A DNA stretch of 29,096 bases from a virus, in the IMG/VR virus record IMGVR_UViG_3300027712_000107, positions 1 to 29,096 of that record. One strand, given 5' to 3'. Numbering within the stretch: the stretch's first letter is position 1; every line of letters starts with the position of its first letter. The position numbers and the translations under genes are program-made. The notes under the pieces were generated by a model that ran no database searches, had not been told where the DNA came from, and worked only from the letters and a program-made list of their open reading frames with translations. This document shows, piece after piece, positions 1-9,372 of the stretch.

Positions 1-3000
1 GGCCAGACAATACGGTTGTTAGGATTCTTATAGTTGTAGTCCAAGTATGGTTGCAACTGAGCAATGAGGGTATTGCGGTATTCCCATGCTGCTGTCTGCT
101 GTGCCTGAGTAGGCATATTCTTATGCTGGCGTGGAGCGATAAGAGTCTCTCCACCTTCCAACTTAGACTTAACCTCTTCACCGATATTGGCTAGGCTCTT
201 GATGCTTGCCCAAACTTCGCCTTCTCCGACCTTACCTTCGCGAGTCATAAAGAGATCGCTGAATTCCTTGACGGCAGGGATGTATTTGTTGAGTGTTGAC
301 ATCACAGAATTGTTATGTGAGGTAGTTCCATAATCGATCATCTTTGGAGCAAGAAGGTCGAATAGAGCCTGAATGTATGGGGCATTGATACCACCAAGTC
401 CGCCGAGTCCTACACCATGCTCAAGGGGGTTCAACTTATGAATCTCCTTGATAATTGGCATATTCTCATCAAGCCATTTATTCATCTTGGTTCCGCCATG
501 TTTATCGTAAAGATCCAGAATTGCATGAGTCAACATGACCTGTCCTGGGTGAGTCAAAAGGTAAGCACCAAACTGACGCATCACAGTCTTGTTAAATGAG
601 AATGGGAAGAAGATAGCGTTTACTGTGCGCTCGGCTCCAGTGCGCTCGCCATATCCCATGACATTTTCAATCTTCTGTGCAATCTCAGCATCGTTGAATC
701 CTTGCTTTGCCAGCCAGTAAGAAGCCCACTGTTCTGCTGCGCGTGTGTTGTAAAGGTTATAGAAGTCTGTCTCGCGGATGACGCGTTCTGCTTCATCAAG
801 GAAAGCGTTCTTTGTTGCATCCTCTGGGAAAATGCGTTCATGGATCTTCTTTGCTTGCGCATAGATACCCATTTCTTCCATCTTTGATTCAGGGTACATA
901 GTTGGTGGGATATTCTCAGTGATTCCCTTAACCGCTGTCTTGAACATACGACGATAAGCGAAGAGTGGTGACAACTGATAGCGGACGCGTGAGCGAAGAT
1001 TGAATAGGCGAGAAGGAACGGAAGCCAACTTGATTCCGTTATTTCCGCTGAACTTATCGCCAATGCCCAAACCACCGTAAAGCCAATCTTCAACTTTAGC
1101 CAAGCCACCAATCATTTCTGTTGGCACATTGGTACGAGCCTTCCAGATTGCTTTAATAGTATTCTGAGCAGACTTCTCATCCATGAACTTGGTTCCATTT
1201 GGAAGTCCCATCATGTCTGCTACATCTTTGTCCAATGGCTTTGTGAGGATACGCATCAAGTCTGCATAAGGGATTTCGCGAAGTCCTAGTTCAGTGCGCT
1301 TGGCTTCAAGGATTGCGTTCCAAGCCTCTGTCTCTGTATAGCCTTCTGCTTCCATAATGCGCTTGATTGGGATGTCATATAAGCCAGCCTTGCGACTGCT
1401 TAGGAGAACTTGTTCCTGACCCCAAGTAAGTTTAACTTCCTTCTCTGCTGCGCTTCGGATATAAGTAAGAAGGCGGTCAGCATTGAAGCTAGGGAAAACC
1501 TTAATCTTGCCAGAATCAATTGCGTCCTGAATAGTACGATTTGTTTCTACGCGGGCGCGAGCAGATACGGCTTCTGAATCTGAAAGGCGTGGGCTTAAAC
1601 CAAACTTGCTTGCAATCTTAGAAGCAGTCTTAATCTCAGCAGTACCAAGATCAGTGAACTGAACCGCTGGATTGTAAACGTGTCCAATATCTGTACCGAT
1701 AACTGGCTTGTAACCAAGTTCCTTAAGACGGGCAATCATGTCTGTAAATTCTTTTGGAGCATCACGAACAACATATAGATCTGCTGCTAAGCCATTTGCT
1801 TTATCGCCTAACAAGTTAAGCATTTGTGGTGTGTCATATCCACCAAGTTTGTAAACATCGTAACCAAACTCTTCAAGGAGAGTATTGGCAATTTCAGTGC
1901 GGACTTTTGCCTTTGCTTCTGGTGTCTTAGCAAGGCGTAATTCTTCTGCAAGGTTGTTGTAAATCTTATTAGCGCCAGCCTTAGTAAGAGTCTCAAGACG
2001 GGCAATCCCAATAGCGCCAGCATTAGGCTTTACTTCTGCCTGTTTTGCCATCTCTACAGTAGGAGCGACAAACTCTGATGGAGCCTTTGGATTGACCTTG
2101 TTCAAAGCAGAGCGAGCCTCACGGACTGCCCTAGATGCTGCGTTCCATTCTTGGTACGCCTTCATCTGTGCTTCTGTAATAATCTTTTTCTTGATGTCGG
2201 CTTGTGTATAAACCTTATACACTCCTTCTACTTCAAGCCCAGCCTTCTTTGCGCTCGCTTTAGCAAGTTCTTCTGCTTTAGTAGCATCATTAAGAACCTT
2301 CTGCGCGCTTGAAATTTCTTCTGGTGATCCAGTGATAATCGGTTCTGCTTTGCGAGCAGCAAGAACTTCTTCTGCCTTTGGAATCTGCCCTGTTGTTAAC
2401 TTCTCAAGAAGTTGAGGCGTAATAAAGTTTTGACTCATATCGCTGTTAAGGACGCGATCCATGATTGAGTTAGCTTCAATCTGCTGATTAAAGCGAGATG
2501 TGCCTTTGCCCTTTTGAGTAATCTTGCGAACGTCTCCTGCTGCGTTTGCACCAATTTGACGGAAGCCAGTTTCAAGAGCGTTCTGATCTGCAACAAGTGT
2601 CTGTCGTGCCTGAGCTAAGAGACCATTAGGGTTTGCTGCATCATCCCAAATCTGGCGCTGTGCAGATAAAGCCCACTCTTCTTTCTGAGCGGCGTTCATC
2701 GCGGCATAAGTGCCATCTTGGATAAGAGGGTTTCGAAGTTCCATCATTGCTTGTTGTGCAGCAATTTGATTTACTTGCTGTCCGATAGTTTTTAATACAT
2801 CAAGTTCGGTTCCACCAGCAGCTTTGTGAGCTGCAAGGATCTCTGTATAATCTAAATCTGGGTTTGCTTTTTGCCACGCAACGAGTGCGCCCATGTCATC
2901 AAGAGCATTGCGGAAAACTGCTCCCGCTTTCGCTGTATCTCCAACAATTTGCTTTGCTGTTGCTGCGCGAAAAGCCGCTGTTCCTGGGTTCATTTGAATT

Positions 3001-4196
3001 GCAAAAATATCTAAAGCATTGGCAAGAGTTCCAGAGATAGGAGCAACGCCGTAAACTGTAGAAGTCAATGGACCTTCTTCATTGCCTAACTTACTTTCGG
3101 CAAGGGCGATCCCTTGTTCCTGTAATCCACGCCCTAATACTGTAAGCCCTAATTGATTCGCTGCTCGAACTGCTGGCAAACGAAGGCGCTGGGCTAATGT
3201 GTCTCTGATGGCAATCTGAGCGGGTGCTGTTTTAGCGATAATTGGAACTATTGATTTATCAATGCCCCAATAAATTTGCTTGAGAACTGGCTTATTAAGC
3301 AAAGCCTTAGCGGATACATTAGCAATGCTGGTAACTCCAGCAGTGTTAGCAGCAACAATCGAATTAAGCAATGTGTATTTAGGAGCAACTTCTGCTGCTG
3401 ACAAAACTGCACCAGTTTTTGCTGTAGTTGCTGCTACTTTTGCTCCTGTTACTACGCGAGCCAAAGGTATAAATGTAAGAAGGGTCATTGCATCGTTAAA
3501 TACTTGACCAAAAGTGAGTGCGCGTTCGTTGTATTCCTTGGCGCTAATTCTATTTTCTGGCTTTGCGCCTACCTGACCTACGGCAGATGCCACACTTGCT
3601 GGCACTGCACCTACCAATGAGTCACCAATAAGTTGCATTACAGATCGTGGAGTTGATTTAGCAACTTCGAGGATGACATTGAGGTTGCGTGAAAGGCTGA
3701 GTGCGCCTAAAACGTGTTGGACTGTGGACTTAGCAGGTGCGTTGCCCGCTCCTGGCTTTGTCAGTTGGCTATATGCAGCATCGTTTGCCGCTGCCGTCCA
3801 TTCTGGAGTCCAAATACCAGTGACCTTTGCTCCCTTTGGAGCTAGTCCCGCTTTAATCATGTCTTGCTGAATTGTTGAAACATGATCTTCTGCTAAAAGT
3901 GTATTACCAAAGTGACCCTTGATTGCTGTTGTTGCCTTTTGTACCATTGATGGCATACGCGCTTGCTGTGCATCTGCATAGAAATGATCCAGACTCGCTG
4001 CATTGTTTGCAGTAGCTTGTTTAATTTGGTCAGCAATAGCAAACTGAACTGTTGATGGGTTGCCACTAGAAGCAATTGCAACCTGTGTAGGAATATCTAG
4101 TGAGCCATATCCATTTGCATGAAGCGCATCAATGTTATCTGCTAGTTCTTGCGCTGGTGTTTTTTCTGGAGTAGGTAGGGGATTCACCATACTCAT
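1..4196 (-). CDS. Very large virion protein, partial (C-terminus beyond left edge)
   Basis: One frame stays open on the minus strand from the ATG at 4196 to the left edge, giving about 1,398 codons in the window with no stop. The ATG overlaps the TGA of the upstream gene (ATGA), which fixes the start. The protein is Ala-rich and mostly helical in character. It has a hydrophobic Ala/Val-rich stretch at about residues 230-310, a Lys/Glu-rich region at about 600-720 and an aromatic FFPFSFNKT motif near residue 1193. Its place two genes after the portal, and its size, suggest a structural protein, perhaps an internal or ejected virion protein. I do not recognise a named family. A tape measure is less likely because the tail genes lie elsewhere. 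Frame and start are sure; function is inference. Confidence 0.85.
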   Translation of the reverse strand, partial: MSMVNPLPTPEKTPAQELADNIDALHANGYGSLDIPTQVAIASSGNPSTVQFAIADQIKQATANNAASLDHFYADAQQARMPSMVQKATTAIKGHFGNTLLAEDHVSTIQQDMIKAGLAPKGAKVTGIWTPEWTAAANDAAYSQLTKPGAGNAPAKSTVQHVLGALSLSRNLNVILEVAKSTPRSVMQLIGDSLVGAVPASVASAVGQVGAKPENRISAKEYNERALTFGQVFNDAMTLLTFIPLARVVTGAKVAATTAKTGAVLSAAEVAPKYTLLNSIVAANTAGVTSIANVSAKALLNKPVLKQIYWGIDKSIVPIIAKTAPAQIAIRDTLAQRLRLPAVRAANQLGLTVLGRGLQEQGIALAESKLGNEEGPLTSTVYGVAPISGTLANALDIFAIQMNPGTAAFRAATAKQIVGDTAKAGAVFRNALDDMGALVAWQKANPDLDYTEILAAHKAAGGTELDVLKTIGQQVNQIAAQQAMMELRNPLIQDGTYAAMNAAQKEEWALSAQRQIWDDAANPNGLLAQARQTLVADQNALETGFRQIGANAAGDVRKITQKGKGTSRFNQQIEANSIMDRVLNSDMSQNFITPQLLEKLTTGQIPKAEEVLAARKAEPIITGSPEEISSAQKVLNDATKAEELAKASAKKAGLEVEGVYKVYTQADIKKKIITEAQMKAYQEWNAASRAVREARSALNKVNPKAPSEFVAPTVEMAKQAEVKPNAGAIGIARLETLTKAGANKIYNNLAEELRLAKTPEAKAKVRTEIANTLLEEFGYDVYKLGGYDTPQMLNLLGDKANGLAADLYVVRDAPKEFTDMIARLKELGYKPVIGTDIGHVYNPAVQFTDLGTAEIKTASKIASKFGLSPRLSDSEAVSARARVETNRTIQDAIDSGKIKVFPSFNADRLLTYIRSAAEKEVKLTWGQEQVLLSSRKAGLYDIPIKRIMEAEGYTETEAWNAILEAKRTELGLREIPYADLMRILTKPLDKDVADMMGLPNGTKFMDEKSAQNTIKAIWKARTNVPTEMIGGLAKVEDWLYGGLGIGDKFSGNNGIKLASVPSRLFNLRSRVRYQLSPLFAYRRMFKTAVKGITENIPPTMYPESKMEEMGIYAQAKKIHERIFPEDATKNAFLDEAERVIRETDFYNLYNTRAAEQWASYWLAKQGFNDAEIAQKIENVMGYGERTGAERTVNAIFFPFSFNKTVMRQFGAYLLTHPGQVMLTHAILDLYDKHGGTKMNKWLDENMPIIKEIHKLNPLEHGVGLGGLGGINAPYIQALFDLLAPKMIDYGTTSHNNSVMSTLNKYIPAVKEFSDLFMTREGKVGEGEVWASIKSLANIGEEVKSKLEGGETLIAPRQHKNMPTQAQQTAAWEYRNTLIAQLQPYLDYNYKNPNNRIVW

Positions 4197-4678
4197 CGTG
4201 GCGCACCATTTGATGCTCTAGCAGTTAGGTAATCTCTAGCCAAAGCAACCTGTGGTGATACATCAGAACCTAATTGATTGAGCAACCCAAGAGCCTTTAC
4301 TGTGATGTCTGCTTGGAATGGGGTAATAAGCGCTTCTCTGCCAGCGCCATCGCCAATGTCCATACCATGTGTAATGGGAAGTCCATGATCTGTTGGTGCA
4401 TCAAGTGGAGTAAGTGTCTGTTGACCGCGAGGTGTTGGTTGTCCTTGTGGTGTAGTCACTGCTGGCATACCAGTATTCTGAATTGGCAATGCTTTCATCG
4501 CGTTCTCTTGCGCAGTTGCCATTCCGTATGGTTGACCAGTTGCCGCTTGCGCAGCAAGTTTTACGCCAGGTTGGTTTGATGGCTGTGCTGAAACTACATT
4601 CTGACCTTGAAGATCAGTGCGATTTGAATAGTTCTTTCCAACTACACCATCGCGCTTTCCGCCTCTACCGCGTGGCAT
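4193..4678 (-). CDS. Hypothetical protein following portal, Gln/Pro-rich (161 aa)
   Basis: This 161-residue protein sits directly downstream of the portal gene (1-base gap) and overlaps the next gene by four bases, so it belongs to the head-gene operon. The N-terminus is basic and glycine-rich (MPRGRGGKRDG). Residues about 25-105 are low-complexity, rich in Gln, Pro, Thr and Ala, and probably disordered. The last 40 residues look helical (ALGLLNQLG, ARDYLTAR). Position and composition would suit a scaffold-like or head-assembly protein, but no family is recognised and that role is inference. The start has a purine-rich leader and no in-frame ATG nearby upstream. Confidence 0.75.
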   Translation of the reverse strand: MPRGRGGKRDGVVGKNYSNRTDLQGQNVVSAQPSNQPGVKLAAQAATGQPYGMATAQENAMKALPIQNTGMPAVTTPQGQPTPRGQQTLTPLDAPTDHGLPITHGMDIGDGAGREALITPFQADITVKALGLLNQLGSDVSPQVALARDYLTARASNGAPR

Positions 4679-4679
4679 A

Positions 4680-6440
4680 TTAGCGACCTCCGATTTGTGC
4701 GAGTAATGCTCCTAAATCTGGTGGACCTGCTGGCGCTTCTTGTGGTTGTTCCGCGCCCATTCCTGGTTGTGCAAGTCCTGGCATTGTCTCTGGCGCACCA
4801 GTAGGTGCTGGTGTTGCCTGACGCTTCTGCGCTTCTTCGTGAACCTTAGTTACTGCTTCTGCCAAGTCCATCTTGTCAGTTGCGACCAAAGTTGCAATAG
4901 CAGCCACATCAGAAGGAGGAATAGCGCCTTGCGATGCTTGGGTTTGAATTGACTGTAGGAGCGCTTGTTCGAGTCCTTCACTTACTACACGGTCTTTCTC
5001 TAGTTCTGGATCAGCAATGAATGGATCAATTTCCTGTGCTGTTTGCTTGGACATGATTCCAATACCAATGCGCTGACCCAATCCAACCACAAGAGAGTTT
5101 GCATCTGCACCTGAGTGTGAGTAGGTAACAACATTGTTGTCATCTTCAAAGTCCTTATTTGGAACATAGTCAACATGACCTTTTGCTCCACGACTTGAAA
5201 CATAGAATGACTTGCGTTCATTACCGAAATAAGTCTTAGCAATTGCAATAGCGCGACGGTTCTCTTCTTGAAGTGAAGCTGCGAGAACTTCCTGTGCTTC
5301 TTGAATAGGGAAATCAACTACTGCTGAAAGGATTGCATCTCCGCGCTTTCCTGTACGCACGTTAGTTGTTGATTCTCCACCGAATTCTGCTGGAGTTCCA
5401 GAAGCAATACGCTGTGCGCGTTCAATGCGATCCATCATTCCATTAGTTGCGAATCCTGGGTTAGCAGCCATCTCTCGGATGTCTCCACCCTGAACGACGT
5501 TTACCTGACCTGTACGACCATCATAAGGACCAGCAACAAATCGTGCTGTTTCTCCTGGGCGCGATACAAGGTAAGTATCTGGAAAGATACCGCGCTCTAC
5601 TGCAATGACTTCAAGAGCCATCAACTTAGATTGTAATTGATACATTCCAACGAGTGAATCGAACTGACCCATTGGGCGATCCAAAGTAATGCGGTTTGGA
5701 ACTACAGCAAGGCACATTCCTGTGCGGTTATGTACGCGTTCAAGTTCCACGTTTGGGAATCCTTGCATATCTGAATCCCATGGGTTTGGCTTGATTGTTG
5801 CTGATGCCATAAGAACAGTAACTTCGTTATCTGTATATTCAGCAATGCGAATAAGATCATCTGGCTTGGTTACTTTAAGTTTTTGAAGTTTAGAAAGTGC
5901 TTCTGGGTATCGTGCTTGCATCCATGCGCGTGAACGAGTGTATGTAAAAATACAGTTATCTGGTGTGATGCTATCTGGATCTTCGCCAGTTGAAGGAAAA
6001 GTATTAAGAGGATCGCGTACATCCCAACGAGCTGCACCCCACTTGGTATCTGGGCGTAGAACTACAGGTGAAGATGCGTATCCGATAAGCCAGCGGGCGC
6101 GACGGCGCATTTTAAGTGGCATCTTGTTAGCTTCCCACCAACCCATAGTTGCGCGCTTACGAATACGGGCGCGTTTCTCTGATGCTGAATCGCCTTCTTT
6201 AAGTGCAGGATAAAAAACGCTAGGCATTGTTGAAGCAATGCGCATAGCAGTCTGGTCTAGTCCAGTAGTTATGAGGTTTGCAACGGCAGACTTCTCACGC
6301 TTATCCATTTCTGGTAGCGGAATAACAAGATCACCATTGTATGTATCGCGCAACTGGCGCATATTTTCAATGATTGGACCTTGCAACTGTTGACGCTCTT
6401 GGAGCATCGCAGCAATTTCATCAACTGATGGACCCAGCAT
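4680..6440 (-). CDS. Portal protein
   Basis: At 586 residues this has the usual size of a phage portal, the dodecameric ring at the capsid vertex through which DNA is packaged and ejected. The N-terminal half contains long helical and basic segments (residues about 75-125, with RARIRKRAT and MRRRARW). A central region around residues 300-370 carries GPYDGRTGQVNVVQGGDI, followed by EFGGESTTNVRTGKRGDA. This resembles the wing and stem region of head-to-tail connectors. The C-terminal 80 residues are Pro/Gln/Ala-rich. The gene lies in the classical place after the terminase and small-protein genes, and its ATG overlaps the preceding stop (TAATG). The assignment rests on context, length and overall resemblance. 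Confidence 0.85.
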   Translation of the reverse strand: MLGPSVDEIAAMLQERQQLQGPIIENMRQLRDTYNGDLVIPLPEMDKREKSAVANLITTGLDQTAMRIASTMPSVFYPALKEGDSASEKRARIRKRATMGWWEANKMPLKMRRRARWLIGYASSPVVLRPDTKWGAARWDVRDPLNTFPSTGEDPDSITPDNCIFTYTRSRAWMQARYPEALSKLQKLKVTKPDDLIRIAEYTDNEVTVLMASATIKPNPWDSDMQGFPNVELERVHNRTGMCLAVVPNRITLDRPMGQFDSLVGMYQLQSKLMALEVIAVERGIFPDTYLVSRPGETARFVAGPYDGRTGQVNVVQGGDIREMAANPGFATNGMMDRIERAQRIASGTPAEFGGESTTNVRTGKRGDAILSAVVDFPIQEAQEVLAASLQEENRRAIAIAKTYFGNERKSFYVSSRGAKGHVDYVPNKDFEDDNNVVTYSHSGADANSLVVGLGQRIGIGIMSKQTAQEIDPFIADPELEKDRVVSEGLEQALLQSIQTQASQGAIPPSDVAAIATLVATDKMDLAEAVTKVHEEAQKRQATPAPTGAPETMPGLAQPGMGAEQPQEAPAGPPDLGALLAQIGGR

Positions 6441-6607
6441 TACTTACCTGATTTCTTCTTGGACTTTCCTGCTTCTGAAAGTGCAATTGCGACTGCTTGT
6501 TTTTGTGACTTTACAACTGGACCTTTTTTGGATCCTGAATGAAGTTTCCCAGCACCGTATTCTTTCATAACTTTTGCAACTTTCTTTGTTGCCTTGGTCT
6601 GCTTCAT
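6440..6607 (-). CDS. Small basic protein, DUF6496-like (55 aa)
   Basis: A 55-residue Lys-rich protein read from ATG at 6607, joined to both neighbours by TAATG overlaps. The centre reads KVMKEYGAGKLHSGS, then VKSQKQAVAIALSEAGK. This matches the pattern I know for DUF6496, small phage and bacterial proteins with a KLxSGS...KQAxAIALSEA signature. Function is not known for the family. The charge and its place between terminase and portal suggest a DNA-binding or head-packaging accessory role, which is inference. Confidence 0.72.
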   Translation of the reverse strand: MKQTKATKKVAKVMKEYGAGKLHSGSKKGPVVKSQKQAVAIALSEAGKSKKKSGK

Positions 6608-6906
6608 TATTTACCCTTGTTTCTCTTTGAGATTGCTGCTGTTTTTTTCTTAGCATCTGCCTTGCTAGAGGCTCCCCATGCTTGAAGTGATAACAACAAG
6701 CGAGTCGGATCTCCATTTGGCTTATGCTCTGGCCCAGGTGCGTTACCCATACGAGCAAGGAAACTTGCTCTGCGTGGATTATCCCCAGACTTTACTGGTG
6801 GCTTTAGGTTGTGACCTTCTGCCTTAGCACTGGCACGACCTTTTGCATTAAGACCACCCTTGGGGTTCTGTCCTTCTTTGCGTTGCCATGCTGGAGTCTT
6901 AGCCAT
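6607..6906 (-). CDS. Small basic protein, DUF6321-like (99 aa)
   Basis: A 99-residue basic protein with the start TPAWQRKEGQNPKGGLN and a second conserved block SFLARMGNAPGP, then PTRLLLSLQAWGASSKADA. The same order of motifs is seen in small proteins of aquatic phages, including cyanophages, for which I recall the name DUF6321. No enzymatic motif is visible. It starts on an ATG that shares its A with the stop of the gene before it (TAATG) and ends in the same way against the next. The alternative frame over this span (6444-6758) is a shadow. Confidence 0.78.
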   Translation of the reverse strand: MAKTPAWQRKEGQNPKGGLNAKGRASAKAEGHNLKPPVKSGDNPRRASFLARMGNAPGPEHKPNGDPTRLLLSLQAWGASSKADAKKKTAAISKRNKGK

Positions 6907-7061
6907 TACTTTTTCTTTCTTGATGCCGCTGCATTATCAACTAGATTTGGATAAGGCCGCCCTGCTGCTTTTGCACTAGCTTTCGCTTTTGCCTTCTGCG
7001 TAGGAGTCAATTTTGTAGAAGTCTTTTTAGGATTCTTTTTATCCCAAAATTCTTTTGGCAT
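6906..7061 (-). CDS. Small basic hypothetical protein (51 aa)
   Basis: A 51-residue protein starting at 7061 with MPKEFWDKKNPKK, followed by Lys/Ala-rich repeats (KAKAKASAKAAGRP) and ending in KKK. About a third of the residues are Lys or Arg. It is the third in a chain of five small basic proteins joined by TAATG overlaps. No family is recognised. Lys/Ala-rich sequence of this sort is typical of DNA-condensing tails, but I have no direct evidence of that here. Confidence 0.65.
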   Translation of the reverse strand: MPKEFWDKKNPKKTSTKLTPTQKAKAKASAKAAGRPYPNLVDNAAASRKKK

Positions 7062-7234
7062 TAGTAACCTTTCTTAACGCCTGAAACTTTCTTCAAACGT
7101 GGGTTAGCTTTTACTGCTTTAGGTGATGCCTTGCGAGCGCCTGATGCAACAATTGCTGATGCGCGATCCATTGAGATTCCTTGCTTCTTAGCAATAGACT
7201 TAGCAACTGCTTTGAATCCTGGATGTGCCTTCAT
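7061..7234 (-). CDS. Small basic hypothetical protein (57 aa)
   Basis: A 57-residue protein from ATG at 7234 with the order HPGFKAVAKSIAKKQGIS, MDRASAIVASGARKAS, then a basic tail ending VKKGY. The first half is a short amphipathic helix pattern often seen in small phage proteins (GFKxVxxxIAxKxGIS), which suggests a compact helical fold. It overlaps both neighbours by TAATG. The function is unknown. Its membership in the basic cluster between the terminase and portal suggests a role in head assembly or genome packing. Confidence 0.68.
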   Translation of the reverse strand: MKAHPGFKAVAKSIAKKQGISMDRASAIVASGARKASPKAVKANPRLKKVSGVKKGY

Positions 7235-7407
7235 TAGATTGACTTCACAATCTTGCGAGAAGCAGTCTTTCCCTTAACTGATGTCTTGACCTTATCGGTC
7301 ATGCCCATCTTTGCTTCTTTCTTTTCCATCTTCTTGCCTTCGCCTTTTTCATGCTTCTTCATTGCGGCTTTGGACTTGTAAACTTCTGCTTTCTTCTTCG
7401 CTGCCAT
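7234..7407 (-). CDS. Small basic hypothetical protein, first of a five-gene chain (57 aa)
   Basis: A 57-residue Lys-rich protein from ATG at 7407 (start MAAKKKAEVYKSKAAMKKHE), preceded on the minus strand by a weak purine-rich site (ACGAGAA). Lys accounts for roughly a third of the residues. It heads a run of five basic genes leading into the portal gene, and a possible extended -10 promoter lies 40-48 bases upstream. No domain is recognised. Confidence 0.65.
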   Translation of the reverse strand: MAAKKKAEVYKSKAAMKKHEKGEGKKMEKKEAKMGMTDKVKTSVKGKTASRKIVKSI

Positions 7408-7446
7408 GTGATTCTCGTTTCTGTGGGCGCGGGTAACTTTGCGTAA

Positions 7447-7455
7447 AATATACCA
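7447..7455 (-). promoter_or_regulatory. Candidate extended -10 promoter for the basic-protein/portal genes
   Basis: On the minus strand the gap between the terminase stop and the first small basic gene contains TGGTATATT, an extended -10 (TGn followed by TATATT, 5 of 6 to consensus). I find no good -35 hexamer 16-18 bases upstream. The gap is otherwise without genes. Confidence 0.35.
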
Positions 7456-7473
7456 CCTTACCCATAACTTTTC

Positions 7474-9369
7474 TTAGCCTCGCCAGCGAGATCCAGACAT
7501 CCATGAAGGTCGAGCAAATGTTGGTGGTGTATCCATGTGGGCATGGAAAAGATTTGGCGCGTTCCAAATTAAAAACCAGTGAGCCATCACAGTATCGTCA
7601 GTTGAACCCTCTGGCCAGTGAATCAATTCTTTCACCATCGGGCGCATTGTTACTTTAGATCCCATGAAATCGCCAGCAGGGAATCGCACTCGACCAGCTT
7701 TGTAGTGAGGTGCGAGAGTCTGCACTCCGTATTCCTCATCTGACTTATTGCGGTTAGTCTGATGGGGAATGATGATGACGTTGCGAATAGCAGTCCATCG
7801 CTTGAAGTGGTCGTATTGCAACATGAAGCGCTGGGCAGCATTAGCTTCCACAATGAGGTGGGTGAACGGATGCCCTTGATCGTTGGAGCGTTGCCACCAT
7901 TCCTCAAGGAGTCCTGTGAACTTGCGGCTATCTTGGTTGTAATCTAGGAAATCTGGCGCATCCATAGGCGAACGAACCAAGTCCACTAGATGTTGCATCT
8001 GAGTCTCGGCATCATAAGCCCACCATTGAACTGCCCAGTATTTTGTCGGAGATGGGTCAGCGGTAACTACAGAATATGCGTGGATGTTCTCTGGCCACTT
8101 ACCAATGTTTCGGTTCTCATCCCAGCACCCTTGATAAGAAGCGCCAGTGGAATCCATTCCCCCGTCAATCCATGCTGGTTGAATAAGGCTTGAGGCTTGG
8201 TCAACATCTTCCTGCTGATACAAAATGCGGTAACGATCCAGACGGTTCTTTTGAACACGGGCAAGTTCGCGCCATGGCAAACGAATTTCATCAAGCAAAC
8301 ACCCATCTGGGTAATTGCCCTTATGCCCACCATTGGTTTTATCGGCGGTACACAACTCATCGTAGTGAGCCTTGTAAATAATGTGGTGATATTTCTTTGA
8401 AGCCTTTTCTGGCTGATCTTCAAATTCCTCAGACCAGTCAACAAGGTTTAGGGCGTAGCGGTACAAATCGTCAGAAGCCATTCTTTGTCCATTGAGGATC
8501 AAAAGCCCACCAGGATCGAGACGAGTTTCAGCTTCGGTTTCCCACCAGTTGATGAGGTTCTCTTTTGATTCGGCTGTGCGGATGTTTGTCTTGTCCACAA
8601 GGTCATCCCAGATAACTGTGTCATAACGACCACCGAGAAAACCTGAGTCCATACCAAAAGCTGCAAAGTTTGCTTCCTTGTCATCGACGGCAACTCCGCC
8701 ATCCTGAGCCAAGATAAATTCTTCTAAGCGCCACAAGTCTGAGTTGGCTGGCTTGAATCGTCCGAAGTCTGTGATAAGCGTGGAGACTGCATCAACGGCT
8801 AAACCCTTTTCTAGCAACACTGGGTCAGCCTTCATCGGGGTCATGCGTTCAAAGGTTCTACGAATACGACCTGTGTATTTGATTGCTTGATTAGCAGTAC
8901 GGGAACCAATCATGGTTCGTCTGGATCTATCGCGCACTGCAAGCCATACTGGAAAGTCGTGAGTCCATAGCGTTGACTTACCAACACCAGGAGGCTGGTT
9001 AACTACAACATATTCCTTATGAGGGCTGGCTGCCAACTCCATCATTTTGTAAACGGCTTCTTCTGCCCATGGCGAAGTAGATCGCGCAAAGTATCTGGAT
9101 CGGAAATAACCAAAGTCCTCTAGCGCTCTAGCCGAGTCGCCTTTGACTTTATCAATGCCAAAGACTCCAGCCTTCTCATGTCCGAACTCACCAAGGATTC
9201 TGTTAAGGCGTGAAGTGGGTACGCGCATTTGACGCATGACAGATGAGTAGCTGATGCCAGCCATCTGAGCCGAAGTTCTCTGAGAGTGTCCTTCGTTGAT
9301 GAGACGTGCGTACTTACGCCAGCGCCCATCATCAATGCGTTTGTTAGTGCCGCCACCTAATGCAGTCAA
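7474..9369 (-). CDS. terL: Terminase large subunit
   Basis: This is the DNA-packaging motor, a 631-residue protein with an N-terminal ATPase and a C-terminal nuclease. The Walker A-like motif is PPGVGKST near residue 130, and the Walker B is TVIWDDLVD near residue 255. The nuclease half starts at a first acidic strand, VVTADPSPTKYWAVQ, near residue 443, with further acidic positions downstream (LIVEANAA; STDDTVMAHW). The first 60 residues contain a helix-turn-helix-like segment (HSQRTSAQMAGISYSSVMRQM) that could bind DNA and replace a separate small subunit. The start is a TTG at 9369, four bases after the upstream gene. The next in-frame ATG would remove that helix-turn-helix, so TTG is preferred. 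Confidence 0.93.
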   Translation of the reverse strand: MTALGGGTNKRIDDGRWRKYARLINEGHSQRTSAQMAGISYSSVMRQMRVPTSRLNRILGEFGHEKAGVFGIDKVKGDSARALEDFGYFRSRYFARSTSPWAEEAVYKMMELAASPHKEYVVVNQPPGVGKSTLWTHDFPVWLAVRDRSRRTMIGSRTANQAIKYTGRIRRTFERMTPMKADPVLLEKGLAVDAVSTLITDFGRFKPANSDLWRLEEFILAQDGGVAVDDKEANFAAFGMDSGFLGGRYDTVIWDDLVDKTNIRTAESKENLINWWETEAETRLDPGGLLILNGQRMASDDLYRYALNLVDWSEEFEDQPEKASKKYHHIIYKAHYDELCTADKTNGGHKGNYPDGCLLDEIRLPWRELARVQKNRLDRYRILYQQEDVDQASSLIQPAWIDGGMDSTGASYQGCWDENRNIGKWPENIHAYSVVTADPSPTKYWAVQWWAYDAETQMQHLVDLVRSPMDAPDFLDYNQDSRKFTGLLEEWWQRSNDQGHPFTHLIVEANAAQRFMLQYDHFKRWTAIRNVIIIPHQTNRNKSDEEYGVQTLAPHYKAGRVRFPAGDFMGSKVTMRPMVKELIHWPEGSTDDTVMAHWFLIWNAPNLFHAHMDTPPTFARPSWMSGSRWRG

Positions 9370-9372
9370 TTA

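Noticed and set aside
620-1111. 163-codon minus-strand frame
   Set aside because: A different frame inside the very large virion gene, with no start signal.
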